A stretch of 64,000 nt of DNA from Bacillota bacterium (lineage in GTDB: Bacteria; Bacillota; Clostridia; Lachnospirales; Lachnospiraceae), in assembly GCA_023387655.1 (NCBI GenBank), contig JAEWHR010000019.1, forward strand, positions 15,776-79,775. The letters run 5' to 3'. The position numbers and the translations under genes are program-made. The notes beneath the pieces were generated by a model. It was not told where the DNA came from and did not search any database. It was given only the letters and a program-made list of their open reading frames with translations. Position 1 is the stretch's first letter. Each line of letters opens with the position of its first letter. Below, in pieces: positions 1-8,860 of this stretch.

Positions 1-1533
1 AATCGACGATCGTAATTTCGCATCTGTCGCATAGTCAAGCGCAGAAGCACTATCATCAAGAATTAGAATCTCCGGTTTTTTCACCAAAGCTCTAGCAATG
101 GATAAACGTTGCTTTTGACCTCCTGATAGATTCCTACCGCCTTGATCTATGGAAGCAATGATACCACCTTTAGAATTTACCACATCCGTAGCTTGTGCAA
201 TTTCGATTGCTTCTTCCATCTCTTCTATAGTAACATCATGTTTACCAAAACGTAAATTTGATTCAATTGTTCCATGAAACATCACTGCTTTTTGCATTAC
301 GATTCCAATTTTATTTCGAAGTACTCTTACTTGATAGTTTTTCACATTCCTACCATCAATAAGTACTTCACCTTTTGTCGCATCATAAAATCTTGGAAGT
401 AAATTCACTAAAGAGGATTTTCCAGAACCAGTACCTCCAATGATTCCAATTGTTTGCCCTTTTTTCACAGAAAAATCTATCTCAGTTAAGGACTCTTCCC
501 CTGCGCCTTGATATTCTAAACATACGTTACGGAATTCAATAGTACCTTCCTTACCAATACTTAAGTTTTCACCATTCGCAAATTCCATGCTATTTTTTAT
601 CTCGAATACATCAGCAACACGATTTGCACAAGCTACTGATTTATTGACTGTTACAATCAGATTTGCTAACTTAATCAGCTCCACTAAAATCTGTGACATA
701 TAGCTATATAAAGCAACCACCTGACCTTGGGTCAAGACCCCATGGTCTACCTGTATCGCACCTACCCAAATTAAGTACGCAGTTGCAATATTGATAATGA
801 CATAAGTAACAGGATTCATTAGCGCAGAGATAAATCCTGCTCTCTTTTGCTTTTTTGCCAATTCACCATTTCTATGATGAAATTCTTTTCGTTCTTTCTC
901 TTCTCTGCAAAATGCACGTATTACTCTTACTCCTAATAGATTTTCTCTTGTAATCTGTAGCACAGAATCTAGATTTTTCTGCACACGCTTTAACATTGGA
1001 ATGCTAATTGCCATAATCCCAAAGACTACAATTGATAATAATATAATAGCAATTAAAAATATCCATGCTGATTTTGTATCAATCGTAAAAGCCATGATCA
1101 TTGCACCAAAAATAACAAATGGAGAGCGTAAGAATAAACGTAACACCATATTTATCCCTGTTTGCGTCTGATTTACATCACTTGTCATCCTTGTAATCAT
1201 TGTTGAGGTACCAAGAGTATCGATTTCAGTGAAGGACAAATCCATCAAATGAGCAAATAAAGCATGCCTTAACTTAGTTGAGAAGCCTACTGCTGCCTTG
1301 GCAGAATAATACTGTGCTGTTACCGAGCAAACCAATCCAATGATTCCTAATGCAACAAGAATAAGACACATATTCACTATGTATGATTTGTCGCCCTGTT
1401 CAATTCCTGTATCAATAATTGCTGCCATCACTAATGGCACGACTAACTCAAAAGAAGCCTCTAGCATCTTGAATAGTGGTGCTAATACACATTCCTTTCT
1501 GTAGTCCCTTAAGTAAATGTATAATCGTTTCAC
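1..1533 (-). CDS. ABC exporter, fused membrane and ATPase domains (3' end cut by window edge)
   Basis: The gene reads leftwards and runs off the window, so its C-terminus is missing; 511 codons are present. It starts at a GTG preceded by GGGAGG. The first ~300 residues form a six-helix exporter-type membrane domain. The ATPase domain follows, with Walker A (GGTGSGKSS), the signature NLSGGQKQR, and Walker B running into the D-loop (ILILDDSASALD). This fits a half-size drug/lipid/peptide exporter (MsbA/LmrA/YheI-like) that must dimerise. Such genes often come as tandem pairs, so a second half-transporter may lie to the left, outside the window. The substrate cannot be inferred. A LysR regulator is divergently transcribed 192 bp away and could control it. 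Family assignment is solid, exact role is not. Confidence 0.9.
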   Translation of the reverse strand, partial: MKRLYIYLRDYRKECVLAPLFKMLEASFELVVPLVMAAIIDTGIEQGDKSYIVNMCLILVALGIIGLVCSVTAQYYSAKAAVGFSTKLRHALFAHLMDLSFTEIDTLGTSTMITRMTSDVNQTQTGINMVLRLFLRSPFVIFGAMIMAFTIDTKSAWIFLIAIILLSIVVFGIMAISIPMLKRVQKNLDSVLQITRENLLGVRVIRAFCREEKERKEFHHRNGELAKKQKRAGFISALMNPVTYVIINIATAYLIWVGAIQVDHGVLTQGQVVALYSYMSQILVELIKLANLIVTVNKSVACANRVADVFEIKNSMEFANGENLSIGKEGTIEFRNVCLEYQGAGEESLTEIDFSVKKGQTIGIIGGTGSGKSSLVNLLPRFYDATKGEVLIDGRNVKNYQVRVLRNKIGIVMQKAVMFHGTIESNLRFGKHDVTIEEMEEAIEIAQATDVVNSKGGIIASIDQGGRNLSGGQKQRLSIARALVKKPEILILDDSASALDYATDAKLRSSI

Positions 1534-1725
1534 GGTTTTCCTCCCATAAATATGCTTGTAAAATGTACTGTAATATCATACCATAGATAAAGGTATTCGT
1601 AAAATATTTAAATCCTATAGTATCTATATCTTTTTCATATGAAAGATGATAAGTTCGACCCTGTATACGTATTTATGTTTTGGTCTTAATGTTATGGATT
1701 TAAATAATCTAGAAAGGAGAACCCT

Positions 1726-2625
1726 ATGGATTTAAAGCAACTTCATTACTTTGTAACTGTTGTTCAAGAAGGTAATATTTCAAAAGCGGCGACAAAATTA
1801 AATCTAACACAGCCACCGTTAAGCACACAAATAAAAAACTTAGAGGATGAGCTATCCGTTACTCTATTTGAAAGAGGCTCTAGAAAGATCGAACTCACTC
1901 AAGAAGGTAAAATACTTTATGCAAGAGCGCTTTCTATTCTTGAATTAACGGAACTTTCAAAAAAGGAACTAATAGACTATACCGCTGGTAATCTTGGCAC
2001 TCTTCGTATCGGTGTGATTTCCTCTGTAGTTAATAGTTTTTTATACAATCTCATGCCAGACTTTCACAATCAATACAAAGAGATTCGTTATGATCTCTTT
2101 GAGGGTAATACTTATGATCAGATTCAAAAGCTACGTAATAATCTTATCGAACTTGCAATAGTCCGTACACCGTATGATGCAGAAGATTTATCTTCCTTTG
2201 TACTAAAAAAAGAGTCTATGATGGCTTTCGGTCATAAGAGTTTCTTTGTACAAACAGATATGAAATTACTTTTACAACAACCTCTTATATTATATCGCCG
2301 CTGGGAAAAAGTAATCATTGACTTGTGTCATTCCTACAATATAACACCTAATATTTTTTGTATGAATGATGATGCGAGAACAACTATTAGCCTTGCGAAT
2401 GCAGGATATGGTATTGGTATTATACCAGAATCAGCTGGATTGATTATATCAAAAAGTCTTACAATGAAAGAACACTTAAATAAAGATAATTTAGTAGAAT
2501 GTTTAGAATTAAAAGAAGCCCGATTGGAATCTGATATATGCTTATTATATAAGCCTAACAGCTACATCTCAAAAGCAGGAGATTTATTTATCCAATATCT
2601 AAAAGATAAAGTATCCTCTCTATAA
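1726..2625 (+). CDS. LysR-family transcriptional regulator
   Basis: A 299-residue protein with the usual LysR layout. An N-terminal winged helix-turn-helix occupies about residues 1-60 (MDLKQLHYFVTVV, then AATKLNLTQPPLSTQIKNLE). A periplasmic-binding-protein-like effector domain fills the rest. The start is fixed by AGAAAGGAGA just upstream. It is one of very few plus-strand genes here and is divergent from the ABC exporter, the classic arrangement for a LysR protein controlling its neighbour. That target is an inference, and the effector is unknown. I saw no convincing sigma-A promoter or T-N11-A operator in the 192-bp intergenic space. A short tandem repeat follows the stop codon directly. 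Confidence 0.93.
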   Translation: MDLKQLHYFVTVVQEGNISKAATKLNLTQPPLSTQIKNLEDELSVTLFERGSRKIELTQEGKILYARALSILELTELSKKELIDYTAGNLGTLRIGVISSVVNSFLYNLMPDFHNQYKEIRYDLFEGNTYDQIQKLRNNLIELAIVRTPYDAEDLSSFVLKKESMMAFGHKSFFVQTDMKLLLQQPLILYRRWEKVIIDLCHSYNITPNIFCMNDDARTTISLANAGYGIGIIPESAGLIISKSLTMKEHLNKDNLVECLELKEARLESDICLLYKPNSYISKAGDLFIQYLKDKVSSL

Positions 2626-2626
2626 A

Positions 2627-2694
2627 ATGATATTCAGCTGTTTTAATAATTTAATATGATATTCAGCTGTTTTAATAATTCAAAATGATATTCA
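2627..2694. repeat. Tandem repeat, 29-bp period, 2.3 copies
   Basis: A unit beginning ATGATATTCAGCTG and continuing TTTTAATAATT recurs at 2627, 2656 and (partly) 2685, exactly 29 bp apart. It starts two bases after the LysR stop codon. It does not extend an open frame. Origin by slippage or unequal exchange is likely; no function can be seen. Confidence 0.85.
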
Positions 2695-2759
2695 CTCTTT
2701 TACTTCATACTCATAAGTGAAATCTGACACACTTGCATATAATACAATGAGGTGATTTT

Positions 2760-2846
2760 ATGTTAGTGATGACGTATCAGGAATACTACAAGCGCACCCG
2801 TGGGTGGAATGTCATATTCAAAAATGCACCAAAAAAGAATAATTAG
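2760..2846 (+). CDS. Small ORF, 28 codons, unknown function
   Basis: A short frame starting MLVMTYQEYYKRTRGWN and ending in KNAPKKNN. It is preceded by a good ribosome binding site (TGAGGTGAT, about 5 bases before ATG) and by a perfect TATAAT box at about 2738. No matching -35 box was seen. The peptide is basic and aromatic, without a signal sequence or membrane helix. It lies between the LysR gene and the convergent carboxyltransferase operon. I do not recognise the family. It may be a genuine small protein or a chance frame; the RBS is the main support. Confidence 0.4.
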   Translation: MLVMTYQEYYKRTRGWNVIFKNAPKKNN

Positions 2847-2850
2847 AAAA

Positions 2851-2895
2851 AGTACATCTCATCGTGATATTAATTAACACACTTTGAGATGTACT
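2851..2895 (-). terminator. Terminator of the carboxyltransferase operon
   Basis: Inverted repeat AGTACATCTCA / TGAGATGTACT with a 23-base loop. Read on the minus strand it is followed by TTTTT. It lies about 130 bp past the last gene of the operon. Confidence 0.6.
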
Positions 2896-3023
2896 CAAAA
2901 GAAATATCGAATACTTCTATAACTAGTTCATTATTTATCATTTCTTAATCTAACTTGTTACTTAAAACTCCGTTCATAGCACGAACAAAGCCTTGTACTA
3001 CCTTTTCTTTCCACTTTGTTTCT

Positions 3024-4436
3024 TTACACTGGATAAGCCTTATTATCAGTATCAGCTACCGTAACATCTACCTTCGTCTGCTGAGCTTGACGATACTTAA
3101 AGAATTCTGTTGCAACCTGTGGGAATAACGCATAGGAAAGAACATCCTCTTCTTGCTGCTTCCATTCTGCCATTTCCTTCTCGATTTTCACTAATTCTGG
3201 CTCAAGTAGGTCTGCTGGACGACATGTAATTGGTTTCTTATCTCCGATTGCTTTTTTCTGTACTTCTGGATTAAATGGTTTTACAGTCTGACCATATTCT
3301 CCACTTAGAATCGCTTTGCTTTCTTTTGTAATCATCTTATATCTCTCACCAGCAAGTACATTTAGAACTGCTTGAGTACCAACAATTTGAGAACTTGGAG
3401 TAACAAGTGGCGGTTCTCCAAAGTCTTTACGTACACGAGGAATTTCTTGTAATACTTCATAGTACTTATCTTCTGCATTTTGTTCCTTTAATTGAGATAC
3501 TAAATTACTAAGCATACCACCTGGTACCTGATATAATAATGTCTTAATATTTACACCCATAACCTTTGGATTTAATAAGCCAGTCTTTAATGATTGCTCC
3601 TGCAATGGACGGAAATAATCAGCGATTTCAGACAGCAAATCTTGATCATATCCCGTATCATATGGAGTTCCCTTAAAGGTCTCTACCATTACTTCTGTTG
3701 CTGGTTGGCTCGTCCCCATAGCAAACGGCGACATTGCGGTGTCAATAATATCACATCCGGCCTCAACTGCTTTTAAATATGTCATTCCTGCGACACCGGA
3801 GGTATAATGCGTATGCAAGTCAATTGGTATCTTAACTGCATTTTTAATTGCTGTTACAAGATTTGTAGCTTCATATGGTACTAGAAGACCCGCCATATCC
3901 TTAATACAGATAGAATCAGCACCCATCTCCTCTATTTTTTTTGCCATTGTTACATAATACTCTGTGGTATAAGCATCACCTAGCGTATAAGATATAGCAA
4001 TTTGAGCATGACCTTTTTCTTTGTTTACTGCTTTCACAGCGCATTGTAGATTTCTAAGATCATTTAAAGCGTCAAAGATACGAATGATATCAATACCATT
4101 CGCTATAGATTTCTGTACAAAATACTCTACTACATCATCCGCATAATGACGATATCCAAGAATGTTTTGACCACGGAATAACATCTGTAACTTTGTATTC
4201 TTAAAACCATCCCTTAATTTTCTAAGTCTTTCCCATGGATCTTCTTTTAAGAAACGTAAGGATGCATCAAATGTAGCACCACCCCAACACTCAACTGCAT
4301 GATATCCTACTTTATCCATCTTTTCGATAATAGGAAGCATCTGCTCCGTTGTCATTCTGGTCGCGATTAATGACTGATGCGCATCACGTAATATCGTTTC
4401 GGTAATCTTTACCGGTTTTTTCACTTGCTCTGTCAT
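3024..4436 (-). CDS. Carboxyltransferase alpha/5S-type subunit (PYC/OadA family)
   Basis: A 470-residue pyruvate/oxaloacetate carboxyltransferase. The metal-binding aldolase-type TIM barrel begins with TETILRDAHQSL and contains the HTHYTSG motif. The conserved carboxyltransferase domain follows. Unlike a full OadA it ends without a fused biotinyl domain; biotin is carried by the separate protein encoded just upstream. It is last in a four-gene operon. With the CoA-dependent subunit at its head, the set resembles the Propionibacterium transcarboxylase (12S, 5S, 1.3S), which moves a carboxyl group between methylmalonyl-CoA and pyruvate. A decarboxylase role is the alternative. The start was placed at the ATG 6 bases after GGAGGT (position 4436), not at the in-frame ATG seven codons upstream, which lacks an RBS. 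Confidence 0.88.
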   Translation of the reverse strand: MTEQVKKPVKITETILRDAHQSLIATRMTTEQMLPIIEKMDKVGYHAVECWGGATFDASLRFLKEDPWERLRKLRDGFKNTKLQMLFRGQNILGYRHYADDVVEYFVQKSIANGIDIIRIFDALNDLRNLQCAVKAVNKEKGHAQIAISYTLGDAYTTEYYVTMAKKIEEMGADSICIKDMAGLLVPYEATNLVTAIKNAVKIPIDLHTHYTSGVAGMTYLKAVEAGCDIIDTAMSPFAMGTSQPATEVMVETFKGTPYDTGYDQDLLSEIADYFRPLQEQSLKTGLLNPKVMGVNIKTLLYQVPGGMLSNLVSQLKEQNAEDKYYEVLQEIPRVRKDFGEPPLVTPSSQIVGTQAVLNVLAGERYKMITKESKAILSGEYGQTVKPFNPEVQKKAIGDKKPITCRPADLLEPELVKIEKEMAEWKQQEEDVLSYALFPQVATEFFKYRQAQQTKVDVTVADTDNKAYPV

Positions 4437-4469
4437 AACTCTACCTCCATTTTTCAAGTTATATAGAAA

Positions 4470-4904
4470 CTAGTTTAAGGTTACTAAAACCTCACCTGCT
4501 TCAACATTAGAGCCTACCGAAGTATCGATACTTGCTATTGTACCATCATTTGGAGCAACGATTTCATTCTCCATCTTCATAGCTTCCAGAATCAAAATCA
4601 CTTGACCTCTCTTTACAATATCACCTACATTAGCTTTTACACCTAAGATTTTACCAGGCATAGGTGAATTAACTTTAATACTCCCCGAAGTTCCAGAAGG
4701 TGTAGCTGGCTTTACAACTGGTACTGGTGCAGCTGCTGGTATTTCTGCTACTGGTGTAGTTGTTACAGTTGGTACTGGAGCTGCTACCATCGCTACTGAT
4801 GAAACAGGTGCTGGCACAGGCTGTGTGGTTACTACACCTGCAATATTCTCTTCTACACTAACTTGATAAACGTTACCATTTACAGTGATTGTATAGTTCT
4901 TCAT
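4470..4904 (-). CDS. Biotin carboxyl carrier subunit
   Basis: A 144-residue protein: a short N-terminal segment (MKNYTITVNGNVYQV), a flexible Ala/Pro/Val/Thr-rich linker over about residues 25-70, then a biotinyl/lipoyl domain. The domain has the biotinylation motif EAMKMENE, with acceptor Lys near residue 110. It shuttles carboxyl groups between the 5S-type and CoA-dependent subunits of the same operon. The start is the ATG preceded by AAGGAGGATT; an in-frame ATG nine codons earlier overlaps the preceding oadG-like gene and has no RBS. Spacing to the neighbours is 19 and 33 bp. No biotin carboxylase gene is present nearby, so the group is probably loaded from another carboxylated substrate, not from bicarbonate and ATP. 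Confidence 0.92.
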   Translation of the reverse strand: MKNYTITVNGNVYQVSVEENIAGVVTTQPVPAPVSSVAMVAAPVPTVTTTPVAEIPAAAPVPVVKPATPSGTSGSIKVNSPMPGKILGVKANVGDIVKRGQVILILEAMKMENEIVAPNDGTIASIDTSVGSNVEAGEVLVTLN

Positions 4905-4923
4905 TACGTAATCCTCCTTAACG

Positions 4924-5247
4924 TTAGGCATTTTGCCATCTTGATTTATTCACTTTTCTAATAGATCTTACATAAAGTCCATTTTCAGGAACTTGGTTCC
5001 CCTTGGAAGCCTCATAAGCATAGATTGCAGCAGTAATTGCCGCAACTAATTCAAGGTCATCCGAAACGTCAACTTCCCCGAAAGTATTTGGCTGTACTGA
5101 TACAGCCTCACTTTTCGATGGAATGGTTTGTTTCAAGGCTATTTCTAATTTGTTGATGTACTTAAAGAGGCATATAAAACCAATAACTACCAAAAGTAGA
5201 ATCAACACGGAAATACCCATTATTGTATATAATAAATCTGTTCCCAT
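4924..5247 (-). CDS. OadG-family small membrane subunit
   Basis: A 107-residue protein with one N-terminal membrane helix (about residues 8-30, ISVLILLLVVIGFICLF), then a polar segment ending in VRSIRKVNKSRWQNA. This is the layout of the gamma subunit of sodium-pumping decarboxylases, which assembles and anchors the complex. It sits between the CoA-dependent carboxyltransferase and the biotin carrier genes. The membrane pump (beta) subunit normally found with it is absent from this operon, so whether the complex pumps sodium is doubtful. It may only tether a transcarboxylase to the membrane. Small proteins of this family are weakly conserved, hence the moderate confidence in the name. Confidence 0.78.
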   Translation of the reverse strand: MGTDLLYTIMGISVLILLLVVIGFICLFKYINKLEIALKQTIPSKSEAVSVQPNTFGEVDVSDDLELVAAITAAIYAYEASKGNQVPENGLYVRSIRKVNKSRWQNA

Positions 5248-5261
5248 AGTTTCACCTCAAT

Positions 5262-6695
5262 TTAAACCGTTCCATGCTTTTTGCTAGGTCGGTTCTCTCT
5301 CTTTGTGAATAGCATTTCAAATGCATAGATGACATGTTGCCTTACACTCTCTGGTGATATGATGGCGTCCACATAACCACGTTTTGCTGCAGATTCTGCA
5401 CTTTGTTGTAATTCTTTATACTCATTGGCCTTTCTTGCTTGTACTTCTTGATCATCTGCATACATAATCTGCGATGCAAGTTTAGCGTCCATCGTCCCAA
5501 TCATCGAATCTTCTAACGCAAACACCATATCAGCACCAATATGTTTCGAGTTCATTGTTATGTATGCACTACCGTATGCCTTCTCTAATATGACATTTAC
5601 CTTTGGTACAGTTGCGTTCGCAAAAGCATATGTTAATTTAGCAGCAGCTATTGCAATGGTACTTGCATCCTTCATTGTTGCACTATATCCCGAAATATTC
5701 GTAAGTGTCAGTACTGGGATTTGAAATGCGTTACAGAACTTTACAAATTTCTCTGCTTTATAACAACCTGCTGTAGTTAAAGAATCATCATATTTTTCTA
5801 TGATATTACCATCTTCATCTAATAATGCATTACGATTCGCTATAGCACCAACCGTTGCACCATTTAATTTAATAAAGCCAATAACCATATCCTTAGCATA
5901 AGCTTTTTTTACTTCTAAGAAAATACCATGATCTGATAAATCCTTAAGTGCAAGCGTCGTATCACTAGATTTTGAGGTAAAGGAGGATAAAGAACGATTT
6001 AAGTCATCTGTACATTCCTCATAAGGAGCATCGTCTTCATTATTGGATGGCAACATGACAACTAAGTTACGAATGCTATTAAGTACAGATACTTCATCTG
6101 CTTCGACAAAATCAACAACACCAGACTCAGCCATAAAAGAAGCTGTTGCGGTATCACATTTTAAAGAATTGTTTCCTAGAATTGCGTTTGGAGCGTTTAC
6201 GAATAATTTTGCGTTCTTCTCTTCCATAAAGATGAAGTCGCTTAAAGATGCGGATACAGCACTACCTCCTCCGCAAGTACCAAAAATAGCAGTAATCTGT
6301 GGGATTACTCCGGAAGCCAAAGTTTGTTTTAGATAAATATCTCCAAATCCAGCCAATGCGTCCGTTGCCTCCTGTAATCTTAAACCGGCACAATCAATTA
6401 ATCCGATGACAGGTACACCAACTTTCATTGCGAGATCATATAGATTTGATATTTTTTTAGCGTGCATTTCACCTATGGAACCATTCATTACAGTTACATC
6501 CTGACTATAAACATAAACAGGATTCCCATCAATAATTCCATAACCCGTAATAACACCATCGGAAGGTACTTCTTTTTGTTGCAGGTTGAAATCAGTACTT
6601 CTTCTAGTAACCAAAGCACCAACCTCAACAAAACTGTTCTCGTCAAGCAAAGTTACAATCCTATCCCTTGCTGACAGTAGTGATGTACTAGTCAT
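5262..6695 (-). CDS. CoA-dependent carboxyltransferase (MmdA/PccB/12S-type)
   Basis: A 477-residue acyl-CoA carboxyltransferase with two crotonase-fold halves. It contains the Gly-rich oxyanion region FGTCGGGSAVSAS and, in the C-terminal half, TNISGYSATMKD. Methylmalonyl-CoA decarboxylase/transcarboxylase subunits are usually about 510-520 residues, so it is slightly short. It is the first gene of the operon and starts after TGGAGGCC. The likely substrate is (S)-methylmalonyl-CoA/propionyl-CoA, but malonyl- or glutaconyl-CoA cannot be excluded from sequence reading alone. With the OadG, biotin carrier and OadA-like genes it should form one biotin-dependent complex. Confidence 0.87.
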   Translation of the reverse strand: MTSTSLLSARDRIVTLLDENSFVEVGALVTRRSTDFNLQQKEVPSDGVITGYGIIDGNPVYVYSQDVTVMNGSIGEMHAKKISNLYDLAMKVGVPVIGLIDCAGLRLQEATDALAGFGDIYLKQTLASGVIPQITAIFGTCGGGSAVSASLSDFIFMEEKNAKLFVNAPNAILGNNSLKCDTATASFMAESGVVDFVEADEVSVLNSIRNLVVMLPSNNEDDAPYEECTDDLNRSLSSFTSKSSDTTLALKDLSDHGIFLEVKKAYAKDMVIGFIKLNGATVGAIANRNALLDEDGNIIEKYDDSLTTAGCYKAEKFVKFCNAFQIPVLTLTNISGYSATMKDASTIAIAAAKLTYAFANATVPKVNVILEKAYGSAYITMNSKHIGADMVFALEDSMIGTMDAKLASQIMYADDQEVQARKANEYKELQQSAESAAKRGYVDAIISPESVRQHVIYAFEMLFTKRENRPSKKHGTV

Positions 6696-6745
6696 ATTCA
6701 GGCCTCCATATATTTAATAGTTAAACCAATTTTTTGCCAATTACT

Positions 6746-6774
6746 ATTATAATCCTTACCTGTCAAACATGCAA
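6746..6774 (-). promoter_or_regulatory. Candidate promoter of the carboxyltransferase operon
   Basis: A perfect TATAAT on the minus strand (6746-6751) with a weak TTGCAT box 17 bp upstream, about 50 bp before the first start codon. The nearby TTGACA is only 9 bp from the TATAAT, too close to be its -35 box. The remaining sequence up to recX (to 7147) holds only the recA-recX terminator. Confidence 0.4.
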
Positions 6775-6978
6775 CCTCTATTCACTTTTTTTGATGGTTT
6801 CGGCATCATATTGTATATGTTTTTTAAATAATACTAATATTTTTTGTTACATTTGACATATTCTTAAGACTAACCTTCATTCAATAATGACTCTTTTCAA
6901 TTGCCAAGTTCACCTGATATCCTGCGAAGAGCCATTTAAATTATAGGTAAATACAGAGCGAATACTCAATTTTAAAAA

Positions 6979-7030
6979 AGCAGAGGTTCCTAAGGAGTTT
7001 CTGAATAAATACTCCTTATTACCTCTGCTT
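6979..7030 (-). terminator. Terminator downstream of recA-recX
   Basis: A long hairpin with AGCAGAGGT / ACCTCTGCT as the outer stem and AAGGAG / CTCCTT as the inner stem. On the minus strand it runs into TTTTTTAAAA. It lies about 120 bp after recX; the plus-strand side is also T-rich. Confidence 0.85.
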
Positions 7031-7147
7031 TATTATTACATAATGATTCCCTCTAGTTTTTCGCTCTCACTGTCGTCTTTTTTTAATTCTCACTATCGTT
7101 CAGTTATATATCTGATTATGGTTTCTTTTATTATCTGATTTTCTTTC

Positions 7148-7783
7148 TTATTCTTCTGCTCGTAACACTTTTTGTATGGTATGGTTTTGAAACCCTTTCC
7201 GATAAAGAGATGCTATTAATTTTTGTTTTTCTTCCTTAGACAATTCGTCGATTGGCTTTCCTTTTCTTTTAATTAACCTCAGAATAGCTTCTTCTTCTAA
7301 GTCCCTAGCCTCAGTTGATTCTAGAAAAGATTCCATGAGTTCCTCATATGCTCTATCGATATCAGATTGGTTAATTCCTTTTTGATACAATGCATAGCTA
7401 AGCTGACGCTTGCTTTTAGCCTGGTATCTACCCCTGATATAATTAAGAGTATAACGATAATCATCCAAATAATGAAAGCTCTTAACATAGGCGATTGCTT
7501 GGGTTACGATATGTTCTGGAAACTCTTTTTCTTTAAGTTTCGTGGTTAATTCAAGCTCCGTCCGATCCATTCGCTCAAGTATCGTTAACGCTTGTTTTTT
7601 CGCATATCGTAATACTATTTCGGATTCTATCTTTAGTAGTAAGGTATCCGATATCCTTTGACCAACTTCTAAAGTAAGCTCTCTGAAATCCTTTCGATAA
7701 AGCCAAAATGCAGCCTCATCATTAAGAAAGATTTGCACTCTTACCTTATCCATTGGCTTAATTTCGGTTACTATGAATTCCAT
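7148..7783 (-). CDS. recX: Regulatory protein RecX
   Basis: A 211-residue RecX. The family is all-helical with three tandem three-helix repeats. Conserved-type segments are visible, such as FHYLDDYRYTLNYIRGR and LYQKGINQSDIDRAYEE. RecX binds RecA filaments and usually limits their activity, sometimes modulating it positively. The ATG lies 3 bp after the recA stop codon, so the two genes should be co-transcribed and, through the recA promoter, SOS-controlled. The gene is followed by a strong hairpin terminator. Confidence 0.93.
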   Translation of the reverse strand: MEFIVTEIKPMDKVRVQIFLNDEAAFWLYRKDFRELTLEVGQRISDTLLLKIESEIVLRYAKKQALTILERMDRTELELTTKLKEKEFPEHIVTQAIAYVKSFHYLDDYRYTLNYIRGRYQAKSKRQLSYALYQKGINQSDIDRAYEELMESFLESTEARDLEEEAILRLIKRKGKPIDELSKEEKQKLIASLYRKGFQNHTIQKVLRAEE

Positions 7784-7786
7784 CGA

Positions 7787-8809
7787 TTACTCTTCTACCT
7801 TCTTCTTTAAATCATTCGGAAGATTATGTCTCTCTCTTACTTGTTCTTCCACCTCTGCTAAGATTTCTGGATTCTCTCTTAAGAATACTTTCGCATTCTC
7901 GCGACCCTGGCCAATCTTTGCTTCATTGTAAGCATACCAAGCTCCGCTCTTAACAATAATTCCCTCATTCGCTGCCAAATCTAGAATATCTCCTTCTCTT
8001 GAGATTCCCTGACCGAACATAATATCGAATTCTGCCTCTTTAAATGGTGGTGCAATCTTATTCTTTACAACCTTAATTCTTGTTCTATTACCAACAACAT
8101 CTCCACCAAGTTTTAATGATTCAATTCTTCGAACATCCAAACGAATGGAGGAATAGAACTTTAACGCACGACCACCAGTTGTTGTCTCTGGATTACCAAA
8201 CATAACGCCAACCTTCTCACGTAGCTGATTAATAAAGATTACAATACAGTTAGACTTACTAATGACTGCTGTTAACTTACGTAGTGCCTGTGACATTAAT
8301 CTAGCTTGTAGACCAACATGGGAATCTCCCATATCACCATCAATCTCTGCCTTCGGTACTAATGCAGCAACAGAGTCTACGATAACGATATCAACTGCAC
8401 CAGAACGAACCATCGTCTCTGTAATCTCAAGTGCTTGTTCTCCGTTATCTGGCTGGGAAATATATAGGTTATCGATATCTACACCTATTCTCTTTGCATA
8501 TACAGGATCCAGCGCATGCTCTGCATCAATGAATCCTGCAATACCGCCTCTTTTTTGAACTTCAGCAACCATATGAAGTGCAACTGTAGTCTTACCACTA
8601 CTTTCCGGTCCATATACTTCAACGATTCTTCCCTTTGGAATTCCACCAAGACCTAATGCAATATCAAGACTAATGGACCCCGTTGGAATCGTCTCTATGT
8701 TCATATGAGTTCCTGTATCCCCTAGTTTCATTACGGAGCCCTTACCATATTGCTTTTCTATCTGCGCTAAAGCAGATTCTAATGCTTTTATCTTATCCTC
8801 ATTCGCCAT
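7787..8809 (-). CDS. recA: Recombinase RecA
   Basis: A 340-residue RecA of normal length. Walker A is GPESSGKTT at residues 67-75. VDIVIVDSVAALVPKAE contains Walker B. The DNA-binding loop L1 region (GDMGDSHVGLQARLMSQALR) and the L2 region (GVMFGNPETTTGGRALKFY) are intact. The C-terminus is acidic (LKKKVEE). It performs homologous strand exchange and triggers LexA self-cleavage. It is transcribed with recX. Upstream there is an excellent sigma-A promoter and a LexA-like operator, annotated separately. The start is preceded by AAAAGGAGAAG. Confidence 0.98.
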   Translation of the reverse strand: MANEDKIKALESALAQIEKQYGKGSVMKLGDTGTHMNIETIPTGSISLDIALGLGGIPKGRIVEVYGPESSGKTTVALHMVAEVQKRGGIAGFIDAEHALDPVYAKRIGVDIDNLYISQPDNGEQALEITETMVRSGAVDIVIVDSVAALVPKAEIDGDMGDSHVGLQARLMSQALRKLTAVISKSNCIVIFINQLREKVGVMFGNPETTTGGRALKFYSSIRLDVRRIESLKLGGDVVGNRTRIKVVKNKIAPPFKEAEFDIMFGQGISREGDILDLAANEGIIVKSGAWYAYNEAKIGQGRENAKVFLRENPEILAEVEEQVRERHNLPNDLKKKVEE

Positions 8810-8835
8810 TTTTACTTCTCCTTTTTTCCTATACC

Positions 8836-8847
8836 AAACATGTGTTC
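8836..8847 (-). promoter_or_regulatory. LexA (SOS) operator of recA
   Basis: On the minus strand this reads GAACACATGTTT, matching the Gram-positive LexA core GAAC-N4-GTTC at all but the last base. It lies just after the predicted recA transcription start and about 25 bp before the coding start, where LexA binding would block transcription. Confidence 0.6.
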
Positions 8848-8860
8848 TTATTTAGTTATC

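Noticed and set aside
1534..1725. Promoter TTGGTC-17-AATAAT for the LysR gene
   Set aside because: The -10 box would lie so close to the start codon that the transcript would begin inside the ribosome binding site.
6755..6768. TTGACA near TATAAT upstream of the carboxyltransferase operon as a promoter
   Set aside because: Only 9 bp separate the two boxes, too close for sigma-A; a weaker -35 at 17 bp was listed instead.
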